The notes under the pieces were generated by a model. It ran no database searches and had not been told where the DNA came from. It saw nothing but the letters and a program-made list of their open reading frames with translations. This document shows positions 33,299 through 42,018 of a stretch of DNA of 64,000 nt, in pieces. Made by a program: the position numbers and the translations under genes. Source of the stretch: Pseudofrankia saprophytica (GTDB lineage: Bacteria > Actinomycetota > Actinomycetes > Frankiales > Frankiaceae). Numbering within the stretch: position 1 is the first letter of the stretch; each line of letters begins with the position of its first letter. The stretch is from contig NZ_KI912266.1 of the NCBI RefSeq assembly GCF_000235425.2, positions 7,572,866 to 7,636,865 on the forward strand. Direction: 5' to 3'.

Positions 33299-35166
33299 CC
33301 GGCGGCCCGGCGGCGACGGACGGCACGACTATCCAGACCGATGACGACCAGCCGGCGGGTGCCGAGCCGGTGGCCGCGCAGGCAGCGCCCACACACGGGG
33401 CGGCAACGCAGGCGGCGGCCACCCAGGCTGCGGCCACGCGGCCGGCGGAGGGCGCGGCGTCCACGCACCCGGGCGGCGCGGCGTCCACGCGCCCGGGCCC
33501 GGCCGGGACACCACGGCTCGCCTGCGTCGGCGTCACGATGCGGTTCGGCGGTCTCGTCGCCGTCGACGACGTCGACCTCTCCGTCCCGGCCGGGCAGATC
33601 GTCGGGCTGGTCGGGCCGAACGGTGCCGGCAAGAGCACCCTGTTCGCGGTGGTGTCCGGGCTGCTGCGCCCTACGCGCGGGAAGGTGCTGCTCGACGGTG
33701 TGGACATCACCGGCACCAGCGCGCAGGCGCGGGCGACCCGGGGGCTGGCCCGCACCTTCCAGCACCCGGAGCTCTTCACCAGTCTCACCGTTCGTGATCA
33801 CCTCGTGCTCGCCCACCGGGTCCGCAACACCAAGCAACGGGTCTGGTCCGACCTGTTCACCGCCGGCAGCCTGCTCCGGCCGCGGGCGGCCGAGACCGAC
33901 GCCGTCGACGGCCTGCTGGAGCTGCTCGGCCTCGGCGACGTCGCCCACCGCCCGGCCATGGGGCTGCCGCTGGGAACCGCCCGGCTGGTGGAGCTGGGCC
34001 GCGCGATGGCGACCTCCCCGACCGTGCTCCTCCTGGATGAACCCTCCTCCGGGCTGGACTCGGCGGAGACCGAGCAGCTCGAACGGGTGCTGCGGCGGGC
34101 GACCCACGAGCGCGGCATCTCCGCCCTGCTGGTGGAGCACGACGTCGAGCTGGTGATGCGCCTGTCCAGCGCGATCTACGTCCTCGACTTCGGGAAGCTG
34201 ATCGCCAGTGGCACGCCCGAACAGGTCCGGGCGAACCCCGCGGTGCAGGCCGCCTACCTTGGCGAGGAGCTGACGGCCGCGACCGACCCGGCAGCCGCCG
34301 CCGAGGCCGTGGAGGCCGTGGAGGCCGCCGATTCGGCCGGCCAGACCGCCGCCATCCTGGCCGACGAGGCAGGACCGGCCGCCGTCACGGCCCGCCCCGA
34401 GGTCGGGGACGGCGACAGCGCCCAGGACGCCGCCGCGGCGGGCGGGGCGTTGCTGACCGTCGACGGCCTGGCCGTGCACTACGGCGAGGCGCGCGCGCTA
34501 GGCGACGTCTCCTTCACCTTGGGGGCCGGCACGGCGCTGGCGGTGCTGGGCGCGAACGGCGCGGGGAAAAGCAGCCTCGCCCGCGCCATCTCGGGGCTGG
34601 TGCCTCCCTCCGCCGGACGGGTGGTCTTCGACGGCGAGGACATCAGCACCTGGCGGCCGCACCGCATCCGCCGGGCCGACCTGGTCCACCTCCCCGAAGG
34701 GCGCGGGGTCTTCCGCGGCCTCACGGTCATCGACAACCTGCGGATGGCCGCCGGGGCCGCCGGTGGGCGGCGAGCCCGGCGCGAGGCGGTGAACCTGGCG
34801 CTGGAGATCTTCCCGATCTTCGCCGCCCGGCGTCGCCAGGTCGCGGGGCTGCTCTCCGGCGGGGAGCAGCAGATGCTCTCCCTCGCCAGGGCGCTGGCCA
34901 CCGCGCCAAAGATGGTGATCGCCGACGAGATGTCCCTGGGACTCGCGCCGAAGATGGTCGACCAGGTCTTCGACGGGCTGGCCCGGGCCCGCCAGGCCGG
35001 CGTCACCGTGATCATGATCGAACAGTACGTCCACCGCGCCCTGGACTTCGCCGACGAGTGCCTGGTCCTGCAACGCGGCGTGGTGGCCTGGCAGGGCCCC
35101 AGCGCCGACGCCCGCGGCGAGGTCCTGCGCCATTACCTGGGCGACGCCACGACCGCCGACGCCTGA
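33295..35166 (+). CDS. Fused LivG-LivF ABC transporter ATPase
   Basis: This 623-residue protein has two ATPase domains. LivG has Walker A GPNGAGKST (107-115) and Walker B VLLLDEPSSGL. LivF has Walker A GANGAGKSS (about 420-428), signature LLSGGEQQMLSLARAL and Walker B MVIADEMSLGLAP. The first signature is the weaker LPLGTARLVELGRA. About 70 Ala/Thr-rich residues precede LivG, and a 60-residue Ala/Asp-rich linker joins the halves. The ATG overlaps the livHM stop (ATGA). Both ATP sites look usable. Confidence 0.92.
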   Translation: MTGGPAATDGTTIQTDDDQPAGAEPVAAQAAPTHGAATQAAATQAAATRPAEGAASTHPGGAASTRPGPAGTPRLACVGVTMRFGGLVAVDDVDLSVPAGQIVGLVGPNGAGKSTLFAVVSGLLRPTRGKVLLDGVDITGTSAQARATRGLARTFQHPELFTSLTVRDHLVLAHRVRNTKQRVWSDLFTAGSLLRPRAAETDAVDGLLELLGLGDVAHRPAMGLPLGTARLVELGRAMATSPTVLLLDEPSSGLDSAETEQLERVLRRATHERGISALLVEHDVELVMRLSSAIYVLDFGKLIASGTPEQVRANPAVQAAYLGEELTAATDPAAAAEAVEAVEAADSAGQTAAILADEAGPAAVTARPEVGDGDSAQDAAAAGGALLTVDGLAVHYGEARALGDVSFTLGAGTALAVLGANGAGKSSLARAISGLVPPSAGRVVFDGEDISTWRPHRIRRADLVHLPEGRGVFRGLTVIDNLRMAAGAAGGRRARREAVNLALEIFPIFAARRRQVAGLLSGGEQQMLSLARALATAPKMVIADEMSLGLAPKMVDQVFDGLARARQAGVTVIMIEQYVHRALDFADECLVLQRGVVAWQGPSADARGEVLRHYLGDATTADA

Positions 35167-35231
35167 GCCGAACGACGGCCCTGTCCCGCATCCACAGCCG
35201 CGACCCACCACCGATGGCACGGGGAGAGAAA

Positions 35232-36497
35232 ATGATCCGCGGGAGAAAACGAATTCTCGGCGTCGCGGCGGCCGGTGCCGTCGCCCTGCTCGTCACGGCC
35301 GCCGGCTGCGGTGGCTCGTCCGGGTCGGGCGGCGGCGGAGGCGGAAACGCCAGCGGCCCAGCCGGCAACAAGACGATTACGGTGGGGATATTAACCGACA
35401 TCACCGGGCCGGCCGCCTCCGGTAACAAGACCAGCGTCGACGGCGTCAAGGCCGGCGTGGTGTACGCGGCGCGCAACGGCTACAACATCAAGTATGTCGT
35501 GGGCGACACGCTGACGACGCCGGACGGCGCGCTCTCGGCCGCGCAGAAGATGGTCACCCAGGACCACGTGCTGGTCGTCATCGCGCACTCGGCCCTGGCC
35601 TTCACGGCCGCGAACTACCTCACCGCCCACAAGGTCCCAGTGGTCGGGATGGCCGAGGACGGCCCCGAGTGGATCACGGCGAAGAACATGTTCTCCGTCG
35701 TCGGGCCACTGCAGCAGACCAAGGTCGCGACGACCATCGGCAAGTTCCTCAAGATGCAGGGCGTCACCAACCTCGCGTCGATCGGCTACTCGGTCTCGCC
35801 GCTGTCCTCGGAGGCCGCGCTCTCGGCCGGCGAGTCGGCCAAGGCCGCGGGCGTCAAGGTCGGCTACCTCAACGCCAAGTTCCCGTTCGGCAGCACCGAC
35901 GTCGGCCCGACCGTGCTGGCCATGAAGCAGGCCGGGGTCGACGCGTTCACCGCCTCCGTCGACCCGAACACCACCTTCGCCCTGATCACCGGGCTGCGCC
36001 AGCAGGGCGTCAACCTCAAGGTCGCGCTGTCGCCCACCGGCTACGGCGGTGACCTGGAGCAGGCCGGCCCCGGCGCGCTGAGCGCCGCGCAGAACGTCTA
36101 CTTCCAGATCGGCTACGAGCCGATCGAGCTGCAGACGGCCGCCACCAAGCAGTTCCAGAGCGACCTCAAGGCCGCCGGCGTCACCGCCGCGCCCTCCTAC
36201 GCCACGTACAACGGGTACGCCGCCATCGGCCTGCTCGTCCGCGGGCTCAAGGGCGCCGGCGCCAACCCGACCCAGGCGTCGGTCATCACCTCGCTGTCGG
36301 GCATTCACGACTGGGACGGCCTGGGTCTCTTCGGCGGCCGCAAGGTCGACATCAACGACCGCGAGAACGTCGTGGGCGGGGCGGGCAACTGCACCTGGAT
36401 CATGAAGCTCGAGGGCGACAAGTTCACGCCCGTCAAGGGCGCCACCCCGATCTGCGGCGACGTGATCCCGGGCGTCACCGTGGCGCCGCAGTCCTGA
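35232..36497 (+). CDS. LivK-type substrate-binding lipoprotein
   Basis: This 421-residue extracellular binding protein has a lipoprotein signal (MIRGRKRILGVAAAG..., lipobox VTAAGC, lipidated Cys26) followed by a Gly/Ser spacer. A periplasmic-binding fold type I follows (ITVGILTDITGPAASGNK). It delivers ligand to the fused Liv permease, with which it forms one operon. The ligand may be an aromatic or aliphatic acid rather than an amino acid, as in many actinobacterial Liv systems. GGGGAGAG precedes ATG 35232. Confidence 0.92.
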   Translation: MIRGRKRILGVAAAGAVALLVTAAGCGGSSGSGGGGGGNASGPAGNKTITVGILTDITGPAASGNKTSVDGVKAGVVYAARNGYNIKYVVGDTLTTPDGALSAAQKMVTQDHVLVVIAHSALAFTAANYLTAHKVPVVGMAEDGPEWITAKNMFSVVGPLQQTKVATTIGKFLKMQGVTNLASIGYSVSPLSSEAALSAGESAKAAGVKVGYLNAKFPFGSTDVGPTVLAMKQAGVDAFTASVDPNTTFALITGLRQQGVNLKVALSPTGYGGDLEQAGPGALSAAQNVYFQIGYEPIELQTAATKQFQSDLKAAGVTAAPSYATYNGYAAIGLLVRGLKGAGANPTQASVITSLSGIHDWDGLGLFGGRKVDINDRENVVGGAGNCTWIMKLEGDKFTPVKGATPICGDVIPGVTVAPQS

Positions 36498-36532
36498 TCC
36501 ACGGACAGACCGGGTAACCGGAACCGGAAGTC

Positions 36533-36562
36533 GGGCTCGGCCGCAACCAGGCGGCCGGGCCC
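36533..36562 (+). terminator. Hairpin ending the liv operon
   Basis: GGGCTCGGCCG and CGGCCGGGCCC form an 11-bp stem (one T-G type mismatch) around an 8-base loop, 35 bases after the livK stop. Confidence 0.75.
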
Positions 36563-36768
36563 GATCGGTTTCGCCGGCGTTCGGCCGCGTTCAGCGGCGG
36601 CGGTGTGATGGGGACGGCTGGGCCCGCGGCCGGCATTGTCGGTGATATGCACCGTCAAAAAGGTAGTCGCGAGCGCTCGACAAGCGCTATACAAAAGAAC
36701 ATCGGGCGGACGGCGGCTGACCGCCGGAATGTCGGCGAACATATTCACGAGAAAGGCGGCGGCGTTCC

Positions 36769-36805
36769 TTGCCCCGACCGCGGAATTGTCTACCCTGCAC
36801 GAGTG
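36769..36805 (+). promoter_or_regulatory. Leaderless promoter of the small hypothetical gene
   Basis: TTGCCC (36769-36774), a 16-base spacer, TACCCT (36791-36796) and then six bases to the GTG at 36803. The layout is that of a leaderless actinobacterial promoter. The 36563-36768 stretch before it shows no gene. Confidence 0.55.
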
Positions 36806-37183
36806 GGCAATCACGTGGCGAGATGGGCCGGTAACGAGGACGGCGCCCGTGCCGGGCGCCTCGTCGAGGTGGTCGCGTTGCCGCTCGCGCTGCCACCGGT
36901 GTCAGCCGTGCGGGCCGTGCGCCCGGCGGGACCGGAACGGGTGTTCGCCGGGGCGGTCGACACCTGGCTGCGGGCGGGTGGCTGGCGGCTCGGCAACCGG
37001 GGCGCGGGCTCGGTTGCCCTGCGCGGCGGCGGCGAGGGCGAGCCGGGCTGGCTGAAGGACGCCTGGGAGAACGAGGTGCGCGCGCGGAACTGGCCACCCG
37101 GCGCGGTGCGGACCCTGCTGGTCATCAGCTACGACGAGACGCGGCTCTACTGGTGGGCGGCGGACGGGGCCGCCACGCACTGA
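36803..37183 (+). CDS. Small hypothetical protein
   Basis: A 126-residue protein that starts VGNHVARWAGNEDGARAG and contains AVDTWLRAGGWRLGNRGAG, a charged middle and a C-terminal RTLLVISYDETRLYWWAADG. There is no signal peptide or membrane helix, and the family is not recognised. The GTG start is chosen from the leaderless promoter. Earlier in-frame starts pass through non-coding-looking sequence. It stands alone between the liv terminator and the LLM operon. Confidence 0.6.
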   Translation: MGNHVARWAGNEDGARAGRLVEVVALPLALPPVSAVRAVRPAGPERVFAGAVDTWLRAGGWRLGNRGAGSVALRGGGEGEPGWLKDAWENEVRARNWPPGAVRTLLVISYDETRLYWWAADGAATH

Positions 37184-37292
37184 GCCAGCCGGCCAACCTG
37201 TCCCGCCCTGTCCCGCCACGGGACGCGACGCCGACGAGGCGATGACGAGCGCACCGCACCCGACTCGGCGTATGTTTTTTGTAGACAATATA

Positions 37293-37313
37293 CATGATCT
37301 TGACCTGATCATG
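37293..37313. promoter_or_regulatory. Inverted repeat upstream of the LLM operon
   Basis: CATGATC and GATCATG are perfect 7-bp arms around TTGACCT, in an A+T-rich gap that also contains GTAGACAATATAC. It is a candidate operator 42 bases before the GTG at 37356. Confidence 0.45.
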
Positions 37314-37355
37314 ACGGCCGCGCAACCATGACGGCGAGAAACGAAGGAGGCCCGG

Positions 37356-38285
37356 GTGACGACGACCTCGCGTCCTCGGCTGGCGATCGGCCTGCCCGTC
37401 GGGGAGTCGATGTTCCGGACCGACGAACAATACAAGATCATTGACTTGTGTCGCGCCGCCGACGAGGCCGGCGTCGACACCGTCGTGCAGAGCGACCATG
37501 TGATCATGGGCGAGCGAACCGACCGGTACCCGTTCGGGACGTTCAACTTCCCGCACGGCTCACCCTGGTTGGAACCGCTCACGCTGCTGTCGGTCGTCGC
37601 CGGAGCGACGTCCCGGGTGCGGCTGTCGACCGGGATCCTGATCGCGGGGCTGCGCCGCGCGCCGCTGCTCGCCAAGACCTGCGCGACGTTGGACGCGCTG
37701 TCCCGGGGCCGCCTGGAGATCGGCGTCGGCACCGGCTGGCAGCCCGAGGAGTACGAGACCCTCGACCTCGACTTCGACAACAGGGCCCAGATCCTCGACG
37801 ACACGATCGCCGCCTGCCGGGCGCTGTGGGCTCCCGGCGGCGCCACCGCGGTGGACCTGCCGACGATCGGCTTCGAGAAGATCTGGTGCGACCCGAAGCC
37901 CTTCCAGCCGAACGGGCCGGCGGTCCTGTTCAGCGGCCCGCTGACCAGGCGCAACCTGCGCCGGATCACCGAGCTGGGCGATGGCTGGATTCCGATCATG
38001 GGCGAGTCGCACGAGGGCGTGGCGGCCGGGGTCGAGAAGATCCGCGCGGCCTGGGCCGCCGCCGGCCGCGGCGACGCCGTCCCGCGGGTGCGCCACACCC
38101 TGCCGCTGGTCCGCGGCGAGGGCCGCGCGGTCGACCTCGACCGGACACTCGCCGGAGCGGCGGCGATGGCGGAGATCGGCGTCACCGAGGTCTCGGTGCC
38201 GGCCGCGGCGTTCGTCCGCGACGGCGCCGAGGTGGCCGCCTGGATCGGCGACCTCGGCCGGCGCTGGGAGAAGCTGTGGAGCTGA
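37356..38285 (+). CDS. LLM-class F420-dependent oxidoreductase
   Basis: This 309-residue luciferase-like TIM barrel probably uses F420 or FMN to oxidise or reduce a small substrate. Typical blocks: RVRLSTGILIAGLRRAPLLAK, LDALSRGRLEIGVGTGW and the late ITELGDGWIP. AAGGAGG precedes the GTG. Its stop lies inside the next gene's start region, so it leads a four-gene unit (LLM, SnoaL-like, SDR, SDR). The substrate is unknown. Confidence 0.9.
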   Translation: MTTTSRPRLAIGLPVGESMFRTDEQYKIIDLCRAADEAGVDTVVQSDHVIMGERTDRYPFGTFNFPHGSPWLEPLTLLSVVAGATSRVRLSTGILIAGLRRAPLLAKTCATLDALSRGRLEIGVGTGWQPEEYETLDLDFDNRAQILDDTIAACRALWAPGGATAVDLPTIGFEKIWCDPKPFQPNGPAVLFSGPLTRRNLRRITELGDGWIPIMGESHEGVAAGVEKIRAAWAAAGRGDAVPRVRHTLPLVRGEGRAVDLDRTLAGAAAMAEIGVTEVSVPAAAFVRDGAEVAAWIGDLGRRWEKLWS

Positions 38286-38851
38286 AGGCGATGGAACTGA
38301 ACGCGGCGGAGCTGAACGCGGCGGAACGGGCGCGGAACGCGGCGCAACGGACGCGCCCGGCCGGGCTGCTCGCCGCCGGCCGGTCGGCCGGTGAGCCGGC
38401 GGACCGGCTCGCCCTGCGCGACCTGGTCGACAGCTACGCCGCGGCGGTCGACGCCAGGGACGAGGAGCTGTTCGTCGCGCTGTTCGCCGACGACGCGGTG
38501 CTCCAGGTGTGTTACGCGAACCTGGACGAGCCCGCGACCACGGTCACCGGCGCGGCCGCGATGGCCGTGATCCCGCGGGCGTTGCGCGCGCGCTACCCGG
38601 AGACGATCCACCTCGTCGGCAACCACCGTTGTCAGGTGGACGGGGACAGCGCGGTCGGCGAGACCTACTGCGAGGCGCATCACCTGCATCTCGGCGCGGA
38701 CGGCGAGCCCGCCGATCTGCGGATGGTGATCCGCTACGCGGACGCCTACACCCGGGGCGGCGACGGCGTCTGGCGCTTCGCTCGGCGGACGGTGAACGCG
38801 CGGTGGCAACAGGTCGGGCCGGTCACCGCCAGCGCCCTGCACCGCCCCTGA
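38276..38851 (+). CDS. SnoaL/NTF2-like protein
   Basis: A 191-residue protein with a cone-shaped NTF2-like fold (LRDLVDSYAAAVDARDEELF then VALFADDAVLQV, and later GVWRFARRTVNARWQ). Such proteins act as hydratases, dehydratases or isomerases of polar ring compounds, or as accessory subunits. About 40 N-terminal residues contain ELNAA repeats. GTG 38276 follows GGGAGAAGCT and overlaps the LLM gene by ten bases. ATG 38291 is an alternative. Metabolic role is inferred only from its operon. Confidence 0.83.
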   Translation: MELKAMELNAAELNAAERARNAAQRTRPAGLLAAGRSAGEPADRLALRDLVDSYAAAVDARDEELFVALFADDAVLQVCYANLDEPATTVTGAAAMAVIPRALRARYPETIHLVGNHRCQVDGDSAVGETYCEAHHLHLGADGEPADLRMVIRYADAYTRGGDGVWRFARRTVNARWQQVGPVTASALHRP

Positions 38852-38938
38852 CCAGCGCGGGCCCGTTCCCGAAGCCAGCCCGTGCCGCCGGCGCCCAGGT
38901 CCTACCGGTCGCCCTACGATCTCGAGGAGGAACGCGCG

Positions 38939-39736
38939 ATGGCGCAGGGTCGGCTCGACGGGCTGCGTGCCCTGGTCGTGGGCGGCGGCAGCGGGATCGG
39001 CTACGCGAGCGCGCGGCTGTTGGGCCGCGACGGCGCGCTGGTGACCATTGCCGGGCGCACCCAGGACAAGCTCGACGCCGCGGCGGCGCGGCTGAGGGAG
39101 GAGGAAGGCCTCGCCGTGCGCACGGCGCGGTGCGACACGCTCGTCCCCGCGGACGTCGAGCATGCCGTCGAGATCGCGGGCGACGGCGAGCGCCTCGACA
39201 TCGGGGTGACCGTTCCCGGCGGTGGCTCGTTCCAGCCGGTGCTGACCTACGAGCCCGACCAGTTCAGCCAGGAGGTCGACCTGAACGTCCGGCCGGTCTT
39301 CCTGCTCATCAGGTACGGCGCGGCGGCGATGACCGGCGGCGGCTCGATCGTGGCGATCTCGTCGACCGCCGCCGTGTTCTCCACCCGCTTCCTGGCGAGC
39401 TACGCCGCGGGCAAGGCGGCCGTCGACCACCTGGTCCGGGTGGCCGCCGACGAGCTCGGCGAGCGCGGCATCCGGGTCAACGCCGTGCGCCCCGGCCTGA
39501 CCAGGACCGGCAGCACCACCGGCATGCTTGGCAACGAAGCGGTACGCGCCGCCTTCCTGGCCGCCCAGCCGATCGACCGGCACGGCGAGGCCGACGACAC
39601 CGCCGCCGCGGTCCGCTTCCTCGCCGGTCCCGAGTCGAGCTGGGTCACCGGCCAGCAGATCAGCGTCGACGGCGGCCATACCCTGCGCAGCTTCCCCGAC
39701 GTGCTGTCCCTGCTCACTCCAATCCCCAAGGGCTGA
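38939..39736 (+). CDS. Short-chain dehydrogenase/reductase
   Basis: A 265-residue SDR with VVGGGSGIG, the Ser region AISSTAAVF, YxxxK in SYAAGKAAV and the C-terminal WVTGQQISVDGGHT. The usual NNAG is replaced by VTVPGGG. ATG 38939 follows GAGGAGGAA; a longer frame to 38882 is less likely. It is third in the LLM-led unit and is followed eight bases later by a second SDR gene, which suggests consecutive alcohol or hydroxyacyl oxidations. Confidence 0.88.
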   Translation: MAQGRLDGLRALVVGGGSGIGYASARLLGRDGALVTIAGRTQDKLDAAAARLREEEGLAVRTARCDTLVPADVEHAVEIAGDGERLDIGVTVPGGGSFQPVLTYEPDQFSQEVDLNVRPVFLLIRYGAAAMTGGGSIVAISSTAAVFSTRFLASYAAGKAAVDHLVRVAADELGERGIRVNAVRPGLTRTGSTTGMLGNEAVRAAFLAAQPIDRHGEADDTAAAVRFLAGPESSWVTGQQISVDGGHTLRSFPDVLSLLTPIPKG

Positions 39737-39744
39737 CCTACGAC

Positions 39745-40518
39745 ATGGACGTTGAAAAGTTACGGACCCTGTTCGACCTGACCGGCCGGGTCGCCATCGT
39801 CACCGGCGGCACCCGCGGCATCGGCCGCGCGATCGCGGAGGGCTTCGTCGCCGCCGGCGCGGCCGTCGTCGTCGCCAGCCGCAAGGCCGACGCCTGCGCC
39901 GAGACCGAGGCACACCTGAAGGCGATGGGTGGACAGGCCCTCGGCGTCCCCACGCACGTCGGCGACCTGGCCGCCCTGCGCACACTGGTCGAGCAGGCCG
40001 CCGCGACCTTCGGCCGCATCGACATCGTCGTCAACGACGCCGCCACCGGCCTCGCCCAGCCGCTCGGCGCGATGACCCCCGGGGCCTGGGGCAAGTCGTT
40101 CGACGTCAACCTGCGTGGGCCGGTGTTCCTCGTCCAGGAGGCGCTGCCGCACCTGGCCGCGAGCCCGGCCGCCTCGGTCGTCAACGTCGTCTCGGCCGGC
40201 GCCTTCCTGCACTCCCCCGCGGTGTCGATGTACGCCGCCGCCAAGGCGGCGCTCGTCGCGTTCACCCGCTCGATGGCCGCCGAGTACGCGCCGCACGGCA
40301 TCCGGGTGAACGCGCTCTCTCCCGGCGCGGTCGACACCGACATGGTGCGCGCCACCACCCCCGACTCCCAGGACCGGATGGCCAAGGCCAGCCATCAGGC
40401 CCGGCTCGCCCACCCCGACGAGATGGTGGGCCCGGCCCTCCTGCTGGCCGCCGACGCCGGCAGCTTCCTCACCGGCCAGGTGCTGCACGTGGACGGCGGC
40501 CTTGTCGTCGCCCGCTGA
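39745..40518 (+). CDS. Short-chain dehydrogenase/reductase, paralogue of the 6784 SDR
   Basis: A 257-residue classical SDR with TGGTRGIG, VNDAAT in the NNAG position, VSAGAF, YxxxK in MYAAAKAAL and LHVDGG at the end. The LFDLTGRVAIVTGG start and the RGIGRAIAEG block are nearly the same as in the SDR at 6784. It closes the LLM/SnoaL/SDR/SDR operon and ends next to a 16-bp palindrome. Confidence 0.9.
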   Translation: MDVEKLRTLFDLTGRVAIVTGGTRGIGRAIAEGFVAAGAAVVVASRKADACAETEAHLKAMGGQALGVPTHVGDLAALRTLVEQAAATFGRIDIVVNDAATGLAQPLGAMTPGAWGKSFDVNLRGPVFLVQEALPHLAASPAASVVNVVSAGAFLHSPAVSMYAAAKAALVAFTRSMAAEYAPHGIRVNALSPGAVDTDMVRATTPDSQDRMAKASHQARLAHPDEMVGPALLLAADAGSFLTGQVLHVDGGLVVAR

Positions 40519-40531
40519 GCCTCGTCGTCGC

Positions 40532-40547
40532 CCCGCTGATCAGCGGG
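40532..40547. terminator. 16-bp palindrome and direct repeats between convergent genes
   Basis: CCCGCTGATCAGCGGG is a perfect palindrome, and GGGCCTGATCGGT occurs at 40545-40557 and 40572-40584. The position between the SDR and MarR stops suggests a terminator, but it lacks a loop, so it may be a protein-binding site instead. Confidence 0.4.
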
Positions 40548-40592
40548 CCTGATCGGTGAGCTCTTGATAGTGGGCCTGATCGGTCGGCCTGC

Positions 40593-41114
40593 TCAATGGG
40601 CCGCGTGGAGCTCCGAACGGTCCTGGCGCGGCCAGGGGCGACCCTGGCCACGCTCCATCGCGAGGTTGAAGCGGGCGAGCAGCTGGGCGAGAGTCGCCAG
40701 GTCCGCCGGGTCCCAGTCGCCGACCATCTTGGCGATGCCGCCCACCGCCCAGGCACGGTCGGCGTGCAGCCTGGCGAGGCCATGGTCGGTGACGCGCAGC
40801 TTGCGGGCCAGGCCGCCTTCCGGGTCCGGGATGCGCTCGACCAGACCGGTGCGCAGCATCGCCGCCGTCTGCCGGTTGATCGTCGAGGTGTCCAGCCCGA
40901 AGGCCTCGGAGAGCTGACCGATGGACATCGGACCCTCTGCCTCGATCCGGCTGAGCAACAGGTAGGCGCTACGTTCCAGCCGCTGCTGGGCCTTGGCCGC
41001 CTCCGCCCGGGCGGTGGCGGTCATGACCATGTACCGGCTGATCAACATCAGCTCGCGCTCGATGTCGGCGACTTCGGCCAGGCCGTCCGCGTCCGCCGTC
41101 GTCTCGGGCTCCAT
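40593..41114 (-). CDS. MarR family transcriptional regulator
   Basis: A 173-residue winged-helix regulator: ERSAYLLLSRIEAEGPMSIG, LSEAFGLDTSTINRQTAAML (recognition helix) and the wing LVERIPDPEGGLARKLRVTD. MarR repressors usually respond to phenolic or lipophilic ligands. GAGGGGAGGGG precedes ATG 41114; the longer frame upstream is not supported. The direct repeats at 41164-41194 are its probable operator. It may control the adjoining P450 cluster (42019 onwards), the SDR operon, or both. Confidence 0.88.
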   Translation of the reverse strand: MEPETTADADGLAEVADIERELMLISRYMVMTATARAEAAKAQQRLERSAYLLLSRIEAEGPMSIGQLSEAFGLDTSTINRQTAAMLRTGLVERIPDPEGGLARKLRVTDHGLARLHADRAWAVGGIAKMVGDWDPADLATLAQLLARFNLAMERGQGRPWPRQDRSELHAAH

Positions 41115-41163
41115 CGCGGCCCCTCCCCTCGCGTGCGCGCCGAAATCCAGCCTACTCGCCATG

Positions 41164-41194
41164 TGCGCGATACACATTATATGCGCGATACACA
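41164..41194. promoter_or_regulatory. Directly repeated operator candidate of the MarR gene
   Basis: TGCGCGATACACA occurs at 41164-41176 and again at 41182-41194, 18 bp apart, around ATTATA, about 50 bases upstream of the MarR start. The exact repeat suggests two regulator-binding sites. Confidence 0.55.
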
Positions 41195-42018
41195 AACCAG
41201 GCGTTGGACTCGTTGCGATGACTGGGGACCCGTGCCGCACCGGGCGAGCGGGCGCGATGCCATCCCTCTGCCGGTGGCCGCGCCGCTCCCCGCCGACGTG
41301 GCCAGCACGATCTCGCTGCTCACGCCCGGCCGCGGCGCGGCCGTGCTCGTCCACGCCGACCTCGCCCGGATGACCGGCCACCACGATTTCTCGACCTCCT
41401 TCGGACCCTGCGACGACAGCACGCTCACGCTCTCTGGTTGTCCCAGCCTCCGGCTCTACCCGACCCGACCGAGTCAACTGATTTTCGAATCGCTTCCGCC
41501 AGGCGCGACAGAGCGCTCCGAAGATCCGATCGCCTCGGGGCCGGCCCGCGGCAACCCGGACAGCACGACAAGGCGCTCCGGGCCTCCCGGTGGAAGAAGC
41601 CCGGCATGGGTCCGGTGGGACCATCTTCGGCAATATCACCGGCTCACGGGCTGACCAGAGACCGACCAACGGTCCCGAACAGACCGGTCCGGCCTCGGCG
41701 CACCAGCGGTGTGGTGGGGCGGGCGCAGGCGCCATCGGTCCGTGCCAGGTCAGTCAGACCGGCCGGTCGCGCCTCGTCCCGCGGTGGCGCAAGAGCAAAC
41801 GTAGACAGCTGACTGGGTCAACTATATTGTTCCCTTCCGGGTCCGAGGTGGCACAGATCATGCTGCGGGGTAGCTCGGCCCGCAGGGCATGACGCCGGCT
41901 CGCTCCCGGCAGCAGAAGCAATGTCGACGTCGGCACAGGCCGCTGGGCGTCGTCGGTAACCCCAGCCGTGCCGGTGGAGGTTTCCGTGACAACGGCCTGG
42001 CGAGGCAAGGAGCGGAGA
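41195..42018. other. 824-bp gap upstream of the P450 gene
   Basis: One frame (about 41232-41654, plus) stays open and reads GRDAIPLPVAAPLPADVAST, but it has no ribosome-binding site or family resemblance and may be a remnant. Motif copies GTCAACTGATTTT (41472-41484) and GTCAACTATATTGT (41817-41830) match those at 6497 and 6647. AAGGAGCGGAGA precedes the P450 ATG. Confidence 0.45.

Noticed and set aside
36902-39679. A 925-codon open frame on the minus strand
   Set aside because: It lies opposite the LLM, SnoaL-like and SDR genes and the small gene at 36803. Its protein is Arg/Gly/Val low complexity with no family, a normal by-product of GC-rich third positions.
41232-41654. Possible gene in the gap before the P450
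   Set aside because: The frame is open, but it has no ribosome-binding site, no leaderless promoter and no recognisable family.
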